In this document: one piece after another, positions 1-5,720 of the stretch
Layout of the letters: each line of letters opens with the position of its first letter
Position numbering within the stretch: position 1 is the stretch's first letter
DNA from: Clostridia bacterium
Lineage (GTDB): Bacteria; Bacillota; Clostridia; TANB77; CAG-508
Assembly: GCA_022791735.1 (NCBI GenBank)
Contig: JAAVZQ010000048.1
Location: 1 to 7,934 of the forward strand
Length of the DNA: 7,934 bases
Reading direction: 5' to 3'
Position numbers and translations under genes: made by a program
The notes under the pieces: generated by a model
Told to the model about the DNA's origin: nothing
The model's database searches: none
Seen by the model: the letters and a program-made list of their open reading frames with translations, nothing else

Positions 1-19
1 ACGAACTGTTGAAATTAGG

Positions 20-53
20 ATAGGAAATTTTATTTTTCCTATTCTTTTTTTTT
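20..53 (+). terminator. Rho-independent terminator of an upstream plus-strand gene
   Basis: An 8-bp perfect stem (positions 20-27 with 35-42, ATAGGAAA/TTTCCTAT) and a 7-nt AT loop are followed by a run of T residues from about 45 to 53. The T-tract lies on the plus strand, so it should end a transcript entering from the left of the window. The right half of the stem overlaps the stop codon of the minus-strand gene at 39-212. Confidence 0.6.
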
Positions 54-212
54 GCAAGCTTCATTTAATGCCTCATTTGCAAGAATAGTTGCCAAGCTAT
101 CTCCAAGTTGAGTAAAAATAGCAGCAAGAAGCCCAATTTCTTCATCATCATAATTTTCTACAATCAAACATGTTAACATTGAAATTAAATTTACTAATTC
201 GCAAGATTTCAT
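39..212 (-). CDS. small conserved protein, possibly DUF6774-like (57 aa)
   Basis: An intact minus-strand frame runs from ATG at 212 to TAG at 39-41 and encodes 57 residues. The N-terminal half contains cysteines at residues 4 and 15, followed by an acidic patch (ENYDDEE) and a hydrophobic helix-like stretch (GLLAAIFTQLGDSLATI). From memory, the 'LLAA..TQLGD.LATI' segment resembles small clostridial proteins grouped as DUF6774, whose function is unknown to me. No good ribosome binding site precedes the ATG at 212, so the start is uncertain; a second ATG lies 11 codons further in. It is divergent from ruvA. It contains no in-frame CGG. Confidence 0.6.
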   Translation of the reverse strand: MKSCELVNLISMLTCLIVENYDDEEIGLLAAIFTQLGDSLATILANEALNEACKKKE

Positions 213-264
213 ATAGATATTTTATGAATTAAATAAAAAGATGTGAAAATTTGATAGAAAACTA

Positions 265-292
265 TTGCAAAAAAATAAATATATGATACAAT
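265..292 (+). promoter_or_regulatory. probable sigma-A promoter of ruvA
   Basis: A -35-like TTGCAA (265-270) lies 16 bp from a -10 TACAAT (287-292). It sits about 35 bp before the ruvA ATG, whose AAGGAG ribosome binding site is at 313-318. The -35 matches consensus at four of six positions. Confidence 0.5.
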
Positions 293-326
293 ATAAGAAA
301 ATTTGTTTGATTAAGGAGAAAGAAAA

Positions 327-930
327 ATGTTTGCATATATTAAAGGAAGCCTTGAAATGAAGCTAAGTGATTCAGTCATAATAGAGGCAAATGGAGTTGG
401 ATATAAAATATATATGGCACAAAATGCGATAGATAGAGTACGGAAATATTGGAGATGTAGTAAAAGTACACACATATTATCATGTAAGAGAAGACAATAT
501 TAGTCTATATGGTTTTTTAACAAATGAAGAGCTTAGAATGTTTGAACTTTTAATTTCTGTAAGTGGAATAGGTGCAAAATCTGCACTTGTGATACTTGCA
601 AATATAGAACCACATAATTTTGCACTTGCAATAATTACAAATGATGAAGCAAGACTTACCAAAATACCAGGGATAGGTAAAAAAACTGGTGCAAGGATGA
701 TATTAGAGCTTAGAGATAAAATGAAAAAGATAGAGCTAGAAGATGTGGCAGGAGAAGAAGTACAAACTGCAATTGTAGTCGATGATAATGTACAAGAAGC
801 AATATCTGCACTTCAAGTATTAGGATATAACAAAAAGGAAATAGAAAAAGCACTAGAAAAAGAGAATTTAAGTGGACTAAGCGTAGAAGATGTTATTAGG
901 AGAGGCTTAGCAAATTTAAGTAGGGATTAG
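327..930 (+). CDS. ruvA: Holliday junction DNA helicase subunit RuvA, recoded at CGG (441)
   Basis: RuvA forms the tetramer that binds Holliday junctions and loads the RuvB motor for branch migration. The ATG at 327 has AAGGAG 8 nt upstream. Residues 1-38 match the OB-fold domain (MFAYIKG, ANGVGYKIY). The frame then meets CGG at 441-443 and would hit a stop about 20 codons later. If C441 is skipped, GGA becomes glycine 39 and the protein continues with VHTYYHVRED and LYGF. The two helix-hairpin-helix motifs follow (SGIGAKSA near 79-86; IPGIGKKTG near 113-121), then the C-terminal RuvB-binding domain to residue 200. The total of 200 aa is the usual family length. Everything apart from the single C looks functional, so decay is unlikely. 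No ruvB follows directly; a palindromic element and rarA do. Confidence 0.93.
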
Positions 931-940
931 ATAATATACA

Positions 941-1121
941 AAAGATTAGAAGTTAAAATTTGCGTTCTTGCTCGGGGCGGACTACTCTTCGCAGAAATTC
1001 TATGTATCTTTTATGGCACCCTTCCACAGGCATGTGAACTCTTTCCATAAAATCTACTTAGAATTTCTAAGCTCAAGTATCCTACATTCGCAATTGACTT
1101 AAATTCTAACTTCTAATCTTT
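941..1121. repeat. 181-bp palindromic element (MITE-like or large hairpin)
   Basis: This fills most of the 266-bp ruvA-rarA gap. The ends are 21-bp inverted repeats with one mismatch (941-961 and 1101-1121). A second pair lies inside (993-1016 and 1045-1068, about 24 bp with a few mismatches), around a central loop of roughly 28 nt. The segments between the pairs are less well matched. The local GC-rich patch (971-980) stands out from the AT-rich surroundings. There is no open reading frame of note and no T-tract at the plus-strand end. It could be a non-autonomous mobile repeat or a structured RNA. I do not recognise a family. Confidence 0.6.
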
Positions 1122-1202
1122 CTTATGTGTGAGTCGAAGACTTTGCTTCCATTAACGCATAATTATCTTACAATTCTTTTTCAAGTATAAGGAGAGATGA
1201 AA

Positions 1203-2451
1203 ATGAGTATGGACCTAAACAAACCATTAGCCTACCGTATGATGCCAAAAACATTAGACGAATATGTAGGACAAGAGCACATTTTAGGGGAAGATAAAAT
1301 TTTATATAGAACAATACAAGCAGACAGATTATCAAGTATCATACTTTGGGGCCCACCTGGGTGTGGTAAAACTTCACTTGCAAAAGTAATAAGTAACACA
1401 ACAAAAACAAAATTCTATAAAATAAATGCAGTAACATCAGGAGTATCAGATATAAAACAAATAGTAGAAGAAACACAAAATTTACTTCTAAACCCAACAG
1501 GAAAATGTATTTTATTTATAGACGAGATACATAGATTTAATAAGCTTCAACAAGATGCACTTTTGCCTTTTGTAGAAAATGGTACAGTTATTTTGATAGG
1601 AGCTACAACAGAAAATCCATATTTTGAAGTAAATAAAGCCTTAATTTCAAGGTCTATGGTTTGTAAGTTAGAACCACTTACAATAGATGATGTATTTAAA
1701 GTACTTAAAAACGCATTAGAAAGCGAAAATGGGTTAAAGAGTTTTAATGTAAAAATAGAAGAAAAAACTCTAAGAAAAATTGCAGAAACATCTGATGGAG
1801 ATGTAAGGAATGCACTAAATGGCTTAGAAGTTGCGGTCCTTACAACTAAAATGGATGCAGACGGATTTATTGTAATAACAGATGAGATAGCAAAACAAAG
1901 TGTACAAAAAAGAAAAGTAATTTTCGATAAAAATGGGGATAGTCACTATGATAATATAAGTGCATTTATAAAATCTATGAGAGGTAGTGATCCAGATGCT
2001 GCTATATTTTATTTAGCAAGAGCAATTGCAGGAGGAGAGGATCCTGTATTTTTAGCAAGGAGAATGGTAATTGCAGCAGCAGAGGATGTGGGGATGGCAA
2101 ACCCAAATGCTTTAACTGTTGCAACATCTGCAATGCAGGCAGTAACCATGGTGGGTATGCCAGAAGCTAGAATTATACTTGCAGAGGCAGCAGTATATCT
2201 TGCAACCTCTAAAAAATCAAATGCAGCATATCTTGCAATAGATAGAGCGCTTGAAGATGTAAATACAAAAGACACAGGAAAAATACCTATGCACATTAGA
2301 AATGCACCAGCGAAGCGGTATGAAAGAGTTCGGATATGGAGAGGGGTATAAGTACCCTCATGATTATCCAGGACATGTTATCGAACAACAATATTTGCCA
2401 GATGAAATGATTGGAACAAAATATTATATAAAAGATGATACAGTAGAATGA
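1203..2451 (+). CDS. rarA: replication-associated recombination protein RarA (MgsA), recoded at CGG (2316)
   Basis: RarA is a clamp-loader-like AAA+ ATPase that acts at stalled replication forks. Numbered from ATG 1203 (AAGGAG at 1189-1194, spacing 8; the ATG at 1197 is too close to the ribosome binding site), it has Walker A GPPGCGKTS (50-58), Walker B ILFIDEIHRF (from 103) and sensor-1-like IGATTENP (from 132). The zero frame meets CGG at 2316-2318 and ends 10 codons later. Skipping C2316 gives AK-G-MKEFGYGEGYKYP, then HDYPGHV and QQYLPDEM, the expected RarA C-terminus, ending at TGA 2449-2451. The recoded length is 415 aa, normal for the family. Two out-of-phase CGGs inside the gene (1834, 1862) and one after the shift (2331) have no effect. 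The gene converges on the minus-strand gene at 2533-2746. Confidence 0.93.
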
Positions 2452-2483
2452 ATTTTACTGCGAAAGTAGCAAGATTCTCGAGT

Positions 2484-2516
2484 ACCCACCCACAATTTTT
2501 AATTGTGTAGGTGGGT
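2484..2516. terminator. strong hairpin between convergent genes, putative two-way terminator
   Basis: The arms are ACCCACC and CACAATT (2484-2497), pairing with AATTGTG-TA-GGTGGGT (2501-2516). This gives a 14-bp stem with a 2-nt bulge and a TTT loop. It lies 32 bp after the rarA stop and 16 bp after the recoded stop of the minus-strand gene. There is no clear T-tract on either strand, so termination activity is inferred from its position between convergent genes. Confidence 0.45.
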
Positions 2517-2532
2517 GAGGTTATTGTAGTGT

Positions 2533-2746
2533 TCATTCTATACGCCTTCCGGTCTTTTGATGTCATTTTTTCATATTCTTTACATTTTATTTTATAGTCC
2601 ATTTGCATAGTTAAATATCTATAATACATGTATGCTTGCTCATATTGAAGCATTGGGTTGAACATCGGATCTTTATACATGTCAGAATTAAAGTCATTTG
2701 GCATATCATAAGGCGAAAAACCGCCAAAATCATTATTTTTATCCAT
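2533..2746 (-). CDS. small Tyr/Met-rich protein, recoded at CGG (2551), 70 aa
   Basis: The ATG at 2746 has a strong AAAGGAGG 7 nt upstream. The protein is polar and glycine/asparagine-rich at first (NNDFGGFSPYD), then rich in Tyr and Met (NPMLQYEQAYMYYRYLTMQM), and ends in a charged helix (KIKCKEYEKMTSKD). The zero frame reads CGG as codon 66 and continues for 57 more codons, through the intergenic hairpin and into the antisense of the rarA 3' end. That tail looks non-biological. If the C (plus-strand position 2551) is skipped, the protein ends G-R-R-I-E at TGA 2533-2535, just before the hairpin. The composition recalls small spore-coat-type proteins of clostridia, but I cannot assign a family. 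The recoded end is supported by gene layout, not by homology. Confidence 0.65.
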
Positions 2747-2841
2747 TTTGAACCTCCTTTAATAGTTAAATCTTATTCTCTAAATGAATAATTTATTACT
2801 AAAAGAATAAAGATATATAAAAGAGAAAACTTTTAAAATAA

Positions 2842-2946
2842 TTATTACAATTTACAATTAATTAAATTCAAAGTCCGCGCAGGGTAATTTCAATTAATAA
2901 TTACCCGTTGCAGGACAGATAATATTTAAAATTGTGAATTGTAATA
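2842..2946. repeat. 105-bp palindromic element before the TIGR04086-type gene
   Basis: The outer arms 2842-2859 and 2929-2946 are 18-bp inverted repeats with one mismatch. Inner arms 2873-2889 (GTCCGCGCAGGGTAATT) and 2899-2916 (AATTACCCGTTGCAGGAC) form a second imperfect stem around a 9-nt loop. It fills much of the gap between the divergent genes at 2533-2746 and 2975-3357. It has the same nested architecture as the 941-1121 element but a different sequence. It could be a small mobile repeat or a 5'-UTR structure. Confidence 0.5.
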
Positions 2947-2974
2947 AATGACTAAAATAAGAGGGGGAAAGAGA

Positions 2975-3357
2975 ATGATAAAGACCATGTTGGATAATAA
3001 TTTTGTTAGAATTTTAAAGGGAATAGCAATATCCGGAATTATAACTTTTGTATTATTGTTTATATATTCAATAATACTGACATATACAAATATAGGAGAA
3101 AATACAATTGCACCAGTAATAATACTTATTACAGCAGTAAGCATATTAGCGCGGAAGTACGATAAGCGTTAGTAATATCAAGAAAAATGGAATAGTGAAT
3201 GGAGGAGCAATTGGGCTTATATATATTTTAGTGATATATTTGTTATCTAGTATTACAGGTAGTAATTTTACATTAAATATGTATTCAATTATTATGATAA
3301 TGCTAAGCATTGCAGCAGGAGCAGTAGGGGGAGTAGTACGGCGTAAACATGAAATAA
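2975..3357 (+). CDS. TIGR04086-type small membrane protein, recoded twice at CGG (3152, 3339)
   Basis: The start ATG at 2975 follows GAGGGGG with 7 nt spacing; an upstream in-frame ATG (2948) lacks a ribosome binding site. The recoded protein has 126 aa with about four hydrophobic helices: IAISGIITFVLLFIYSIIL, APVIILITAVSIL, GAIGLIYILVIYLLSS and MYSIIMIMLSIAAGAVGG. The first frame ends soon after CGG at 3152. Skipping that C gives LA-G-STISVSNIKKNGIVNGG and the second half. A second in-frame CGG at 3339 would give RRKHEINA. Skipping it gives GGVV-G-VNMK and a stop at 3355-3357, which fits the Gly-rich end with a short VN.K tail that I recall for this family. Both shifts are +1, so the full protein needs two. 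Family function is unknown. An out-of-phase CGG at 3034 (TCC GGA) is harmless. Confidence 0.85.
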
Positions 3358-3399
3358 ACGCATGAAAAGTAACGTGTTGCGTTGTTTAAGAAAAAAATG

Positions 3400-3428
3400 T
3401 TGACAAATTATGTAAAATAAGATATAAT
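3400..3428 (+). promoter_or_regulatory. consensus sigma-A promoter for the structured RNA
   Basis: TTGACA (3400-3405) is 17 bp from TATAAT (3423-3428), a perfect match at both hexamers. Transcription should start near 3435, at the first base of the structured region. This is the strongest promoter in the window. Confidence 0.9.
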
Positions 3429-3434
3429 ATATAA

Positions 3435-3749
3435 ATGCATCGGCAAAGCCCGATAGCTGTTTTGGTGGCTGGTCTCTACCGCTCTTGACTGGCAATTTAT
3501 CACCAACAAGGAGGAAGACGTAATGTCTATGCCCATGCGGTGGGCTGTGATGATTTCGTCATCATGGCATCATATTCGCACCCACGTGCGGTCGTGGCGT
3601 GAAGTGTGTGCTTGAAGCACAGTAAGTTGGGCAGATGTATAAAATTCTAAGCAAAAGCCCTAAGAAGCTTACACTTCCTGAAGTACAAAGGAGCATTTCA
3701 TGAATTACCCCTTTCCAAATGTAGGCCACATTTGGAGAGGGTTTTTTTT
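3435..3749 (+). ncRNA. structured non-coding RNA of about 315 nt, family not identified
   Basis: The segment runs from a perfect promoter to a strong terminator and is much more GC-rich than its surroundings. Several compact hairpins are visible: ATCGGC/GCCCGAT near 3439-3454, GCCCA/TGGGC at 3531-3545, GATGA/TCATC at 3549-3563, CCACG/CGTGG at 3582-3597 and TGTGCT/AGCACA near 3607-3621. It lacks the hallmarks of tmRNA, RNase P RNA and SRP RNA. A ribosome-binding-like AAGGAGG (3508-3514) precedes an ATG at 3523 that opens a 30-codon frame. That frame would cross the hairpins and contains two in-frame CGGs. The clostridial raiA RNA is one family worth testing; I suggest it from memory of similar regions, not from a match. 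Confidence 0.8.
3708..3749 (+). terminator. Rho-independent terminator of the structured RNA
   Basis: The 14-bp stem CCCTTTCCAAATGT/ACATTTGGAGAGGG has one G-T wobble and an AGGCC loop, followed by eight T residues (3742-3749). This is a textbook intrinsic terminator. Confidence 0.92.
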
Positions 3750-3751
3750 GC

Positions 3752-3803
3752 AAAAAAACACCCTCTTTGAACTATACTTTAAAAAATAGAGTTCAAAGAG
3801 GAT
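3752..3803 (-). terminator. Rho-independent terminator of the infC-rpmI-rplT operon
   Basis: An imperfect stem of about 15 bp (plus-strand 3761-3775 with 3786-3803) has, in the minus direction, a T-rich tail (complement of the A-run 3752-3758). It lies 17 bp after the rplT stop and is back to back with the terminator of the structured RNA. Confidence 0.85.
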
Positions 3804-3819
3804 GCTTTCATTTTTTAAT

Positions 3820-4170
3820 TTATGCATTTTTTGCTGTTTCAGCTATTTTTGCAAAAGCTTCACTATCTGTAACTGCAAGCTCTGCAAGCATTTTTCTATT
3901 TATAGAAATATTTGCTTTTTTAAGACCTGCGATTAATTTACTGTAAGTTAAGCCATTTTGTCTAGCTGCTGCATTTATTCTTGTAATCCATAATTTTCTA
4001 AAATTACTCTTTTTGTCTTTTCTTCCAATGTAAGCATACATACCAGATTTCATAACTGCTTGTTTAGCTGTTCTAAATCTATAATGTTTTGCTCCATAGT
4101 AACCTTTAGCTTGTTTTAATACTTTTTTATGTTTTTTACGTGTTATTCTTGCTGTTTTAACTCTTGCCAT
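3820..4170 (-). CDS. rplT: 50S ribosomal protein L20
   Basis: L20 is a 23S rRNA-binding assembly protein of the large subunit and, in low-GC Gram-positives, the autogenous repressor of its own operon. The 116-aa protein has the basic N-terminus MARVKTARITRKKHKKVLK, the AKGYYGAKHYRFRTAKQAV signature and the C-terminal IAGLKKANISINRKMLAELA segment. The family length is about 117-119. AAGGAGG precedes the start at good spacing, and the gene follows rpmI by 20 bp. It contains no CGG in any phase. Confidence 0.98.
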   Translation of the reverse strand: MARVKTARITRKKHKKVLKQAKGYYGAKHYRFRTAKQAVMKSGMYAYIGRKDKKSNFRKLWITRINAAARQNGLTYSKLIAGLKKANISINRKMLAELAVTDSEAFAKIAETAKNA

Positions 4171-4190
4171 TTTAAATTCCTCCTTAAATA

Positions 4191-4394
4191 TTAATTATCA
4201 TAAGGTAATAATCTCTTAATTCCGTGTACGCATGTCTTATCAGCGTATGCATCTTGTATTTTACCAGTTTTTCTTTGTCTACTTGTTTTGTTTGCAAGTA
4301 AGTGTCTTCTATTTGCTTTTGTTCTTTTTACTTTTCCAGTAGCTGTCATGCTATATCTTTTCTTTGCAGCTTTGTTAGTCTTTAATTTTGGCAT
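4191..4394 (-). CDS. rpmI: 50S ribosomal protein L35
   Basis: This 67-aa very basic protein starts MPKLKTNKAAKKRY and contains TGKVKRTKANRRHLL and the C-terminal IKRLLPY typical of L35, a small large-subunit protein. GGGAGG lies 8 nt before the ATG. It is the middle gene of the infC-rpmI-rplT operon. One CGG occurs out of phase (CAC GGA at plus-strand 4222-4224) and is read normally as His-Gly. This makes it a control for the recoding pattern. Confidence 0.98.
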   Translation of the reverse strand: MPKLKTNKAAKKRYSMTATGKVKRTKANRRHLLANKTSRQRKTGKIQDAYADKTCVHGIKRLLPYDN

Positions 4395-4472
4395 AAAATT
4401 TTCCTCCCTTTATAATTAAATAAATATATAAAAATGCTATAATTATTGCCCCCCAAGAGGGAAGAACAAAAC

Positions 4473-4985
4473 TTAAGCTTTGTTCAATGAAAAAATTATA
4501 AACATATTTTTACCTTCTAAGAAAGGCTTTTTTTCAGGTGTAGCAATATCTTCAAGTGCTTCTATAAATTTATTTAAGATATCCTCACCTTGTTTTACGT
4601 AATTTAGCTCTCTTCCTCTAAAACGTACAGTAATTTTTACTTTAGAGCCACCTTCTAAAAACTTTCTAGCATTTTTAACTTTAAAATTGAAATCATGTTC
4701 TTCTGTATTAGGTGTTACACGAATTTCTTTAACTTCAAAAGTTTTTTGCTTCTTTTTAGCTTCTTTTTCACGTTTTGCTTGTTCGAACTTGTATTTTCCA
4801 TAATTCATAATTTTGCAAACAGGTGGATTTCCATTTGGTGAAACTAATACTAGGTCTAGTTCTTTTTGAAGTGCTATTTCTAGTGCATCATGAGTAGACA
4901 TAGTACCTAACTTTTCGCCTGTATCGCTAATTACTTGAACTTCATTTAAACGTATTTGCTCATTAATTAGTAATTCTTGTTTAAT
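4473..4985 (-). CDS. infC: translation initiation factor IF-3, AUU start
   Basis: IF-3 binds the 30S subunit, checks the initiator codon and prevents subunit joining. The first in-frame ATG (4901) would remove 28 residues of a conserved N-terminus. Reading back, an ATT at 4983-4985, 8 nt after GGGAGG, starts a 170-aa protein that begins (M)KQELLINEQIRLNEVQVI, the expected IF-3 N-domain. AUU is the classical infC start and supports IF-3 autoregulation. The C-domain includes KEIRVTPNTEEHDFNFK, KVKITVRFRGRE and the conserved end. Transcription passes through the L20-type leader. There is no CGG in the gene. Confidence 0.96.
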   Translation of the reverse strand: MKQELLINEQIRLNEVQVISDTGEKLGTMSTHDALEIALQKELDLVLVSPNGNPPVCKIMNYGKYKFEQAKREKEAKKKQKTFEVKEIRVTPNTEEHDFNFKVKNARKFLEGGSKVKITVRFRGRELNYVKQGEDILNKFIEALEDIATPEKKPFLEGKNMFIIFSLNKA

Positions 4986-5125
4986 AATTAAAACCTCCCT
5001 TTAAATCAAAAAATAGATTTGTTTAAAAAGACAAATCTATCCACTACAAATATTTATAAGAATATAAATAACCTTTTCCTTAAACTGGTAAGGTGAGAAG
5101 TGGATGACTTCTTCTTTAAACTTAC
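4986..5125 (-). promoter_or_regulatory. L20-type autoregulatory leader with attenuator, upstream of infC
   Basis: About 140 nt separate the infC promoter from the AUU start. The leader contains a hairpin with GAAGT/ACTTC, an internal CCTTA/TAAGG stem-loop, and a terminator just before the ribosome binding site. A 7-nt segment near its 5' end (ATCCACT, complement of 5099-5105) can pair with AGTGGAT just before and inside the terminator 5' arm (complement of 5039-5045). That would form an anti-terminator. In Bacillus subtilis the same operon is controlled by L20 binding to such a leader. L20 control here is inferred from synteny and architecture. Confidence 0.75.
5007..5040 (-). terminator. attenuator terminator before infC
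   Basis: A perfect 10-bp stem ATAGATTTGT/ACAAATCTAT (plus-strand 5013-5022 with 5031-5040) with an 8-nt loop is followed on the minus strand by a T-run. It lies between the promoter and the infC ribosome binding site, so it can only act as a conditional terminator. Confidence 0.85.
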
Positions 5126-5132
5126 TTTAAAT

Positions 5133-5160
5133 ATTATACTACAAATTTCAAAAAAGTCAA
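5133..5160 (-). promoter_or_regulatory. sigma-A promoter of the infC-rpmI-rplT operon
   Basis: On the minus strand TTGACT (5160-5155) lies 16 bp before TATAAT (5138-5133). The transcript would start near 5126, giving the leader of about 140 nt. Confidence 0.75.
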
Positions 5161-5178
5161 GAAAAATTTGAAAATTAC

Positions 5179-5207
5179 TGGACTTAAAGCAAAAAAAGTA
5201 GTAAAAT
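5179..5207 (+). promoter_or_regulatory. possible sigma-A promoter of the remA operon
   Basis: TGGACT (5179-5184) and TAAAAT (5202-5207) are separated by 17 bp and lie about 33 bp before the remA ATG. The match to consensus is moderate. It is divergent from the infC promoter, and the two are about 20 bp apart. Confidence 0.45.
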
Positions 5208-5239
5208 AGATAATATTAATTAATAAAAAGGAGCAATGT

Positions 5240-5504
5240 ATGCGGATTTATTAATATAGGATATGGAAATATAATTGCTGCAAATAGGATAATATCTATT
5301 ATAACACCAGGAGCTGCACCAACCAAGAGAATGGTACAAGAAGCAAAAAAGAATATGCTTGTAATAGATGCGACAACTGGTAGAAAAACAAGGGCTGTTA
5401 TAGTTATGGATACTGGGCATATTGTGCTTTCAGCAGTACAACCAGAAACTATAATCAGTAGATTAGATAAAGATTTTGTAAATGAAAATGAGGAGGAAGA
5501 TTAA
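5240..5504 (+). CDS. remA: RemA (DUF370) regulator, recoded at CGG codon 2 (5243)
   Basis: RemA is a small oligomeric DNA-binding protein that activates biofilm-matrix and osmoprotection genes in Bacillus. The body is unmistakable: FINIGYGNIIAANRI, PGAAPTKRM, TGRKTRAVIVMD, HIVLSAVQPETI and an acidic tail. This frame has no ATG, GTG or TTG start upstream before a stop at 5217. The ATG at 5240-5242, 7 nt after GGAG, is followed directly by CGG. Zero frame gives only M-R-I-Y-stop. Skipping C5243 gives M-G-FINIGYGN and an 87-aa protein of family length. The first ATG at 5236 leads to a stop after seven codons. Recoding is needed right after initiation, with initiator tRNA in the P site. Confidence 0.9.
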
Positions 5505-5506
5505 TT

Positions 5507-5695
5507 ATGATGGTAAAACCAACAGTACAAGAACTTTTAGGAAAGGTAACAAATCGTTATGAACTAGTAATAGCAACATCAAAGAGAGCAAGACAACTTG
5601 CAAATGGTGATGCAGCACTTACAAATAAAAAGGAAGCTTCAGTTGTAACACTTGCTGCAACAGAAATAGCAGAAGGAAAAGTACATCTAGTATAA
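5507..5695 (+). CDS. rpoZ: RNA polymerase omega subunit
   Basis: Omega helps fold and assemble the beta' subunit of RNA polymerase. This 62-aa protein shows the family core: KPTVQELLGKVTNRYELVIATSKRARQL, followed by the KEASVVTLAATEIAEGKV helix. It is close in size to the Bacillus protein. It starts 2 nt after the remA stop, with AGGAGG inside the remA 3' end. ATG 5507 or 5510 could both serve. Its place between remA and gmk fits the clostridial remA-gmk-rpoZ neighbourhood, with the order changed. There is no CGG. Confidence 0.95.
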   Translation: MMVKPTVQELLGKVTNRYELVIATSKRARQLANGDAALTNKKEASVVTLAATEIAEGKVHLV

Positions 5696-5720
5696 TTAAT
5701 ATAGAAAGGGATGTGTGTGT

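Noticed and set aside
2009..2296. Minus-strand open frame inside rarA
   Set aside because: It is antisense to conserved RarA sequence, has an alanine-rich low-complexity composition and no ribosome binding site.
2378..2532. C-terminal extension of the minus-strand small protein in the zero frame
   Set aside because: It runs through the intergenic hairpin and antisense to rarA and is hydrophobic and unlike the rest of the protein. The recoded stop at 2533-2535 fits better.
3562..3753. Minus-strand open frame of 63 codons across the structured RNA
   Set aside because: It begins inside the terminator of the RNA, has no ribosome binding site and overlaps hairpins. It is a shadow of the RNA gene.
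5220..5420. Minus-strand open frame opposite remA
   Set aside because: It is antisense to a strongly conserved gene, Cys/Tyr-rich with no recognisable domain, and has no ribosome binding site.
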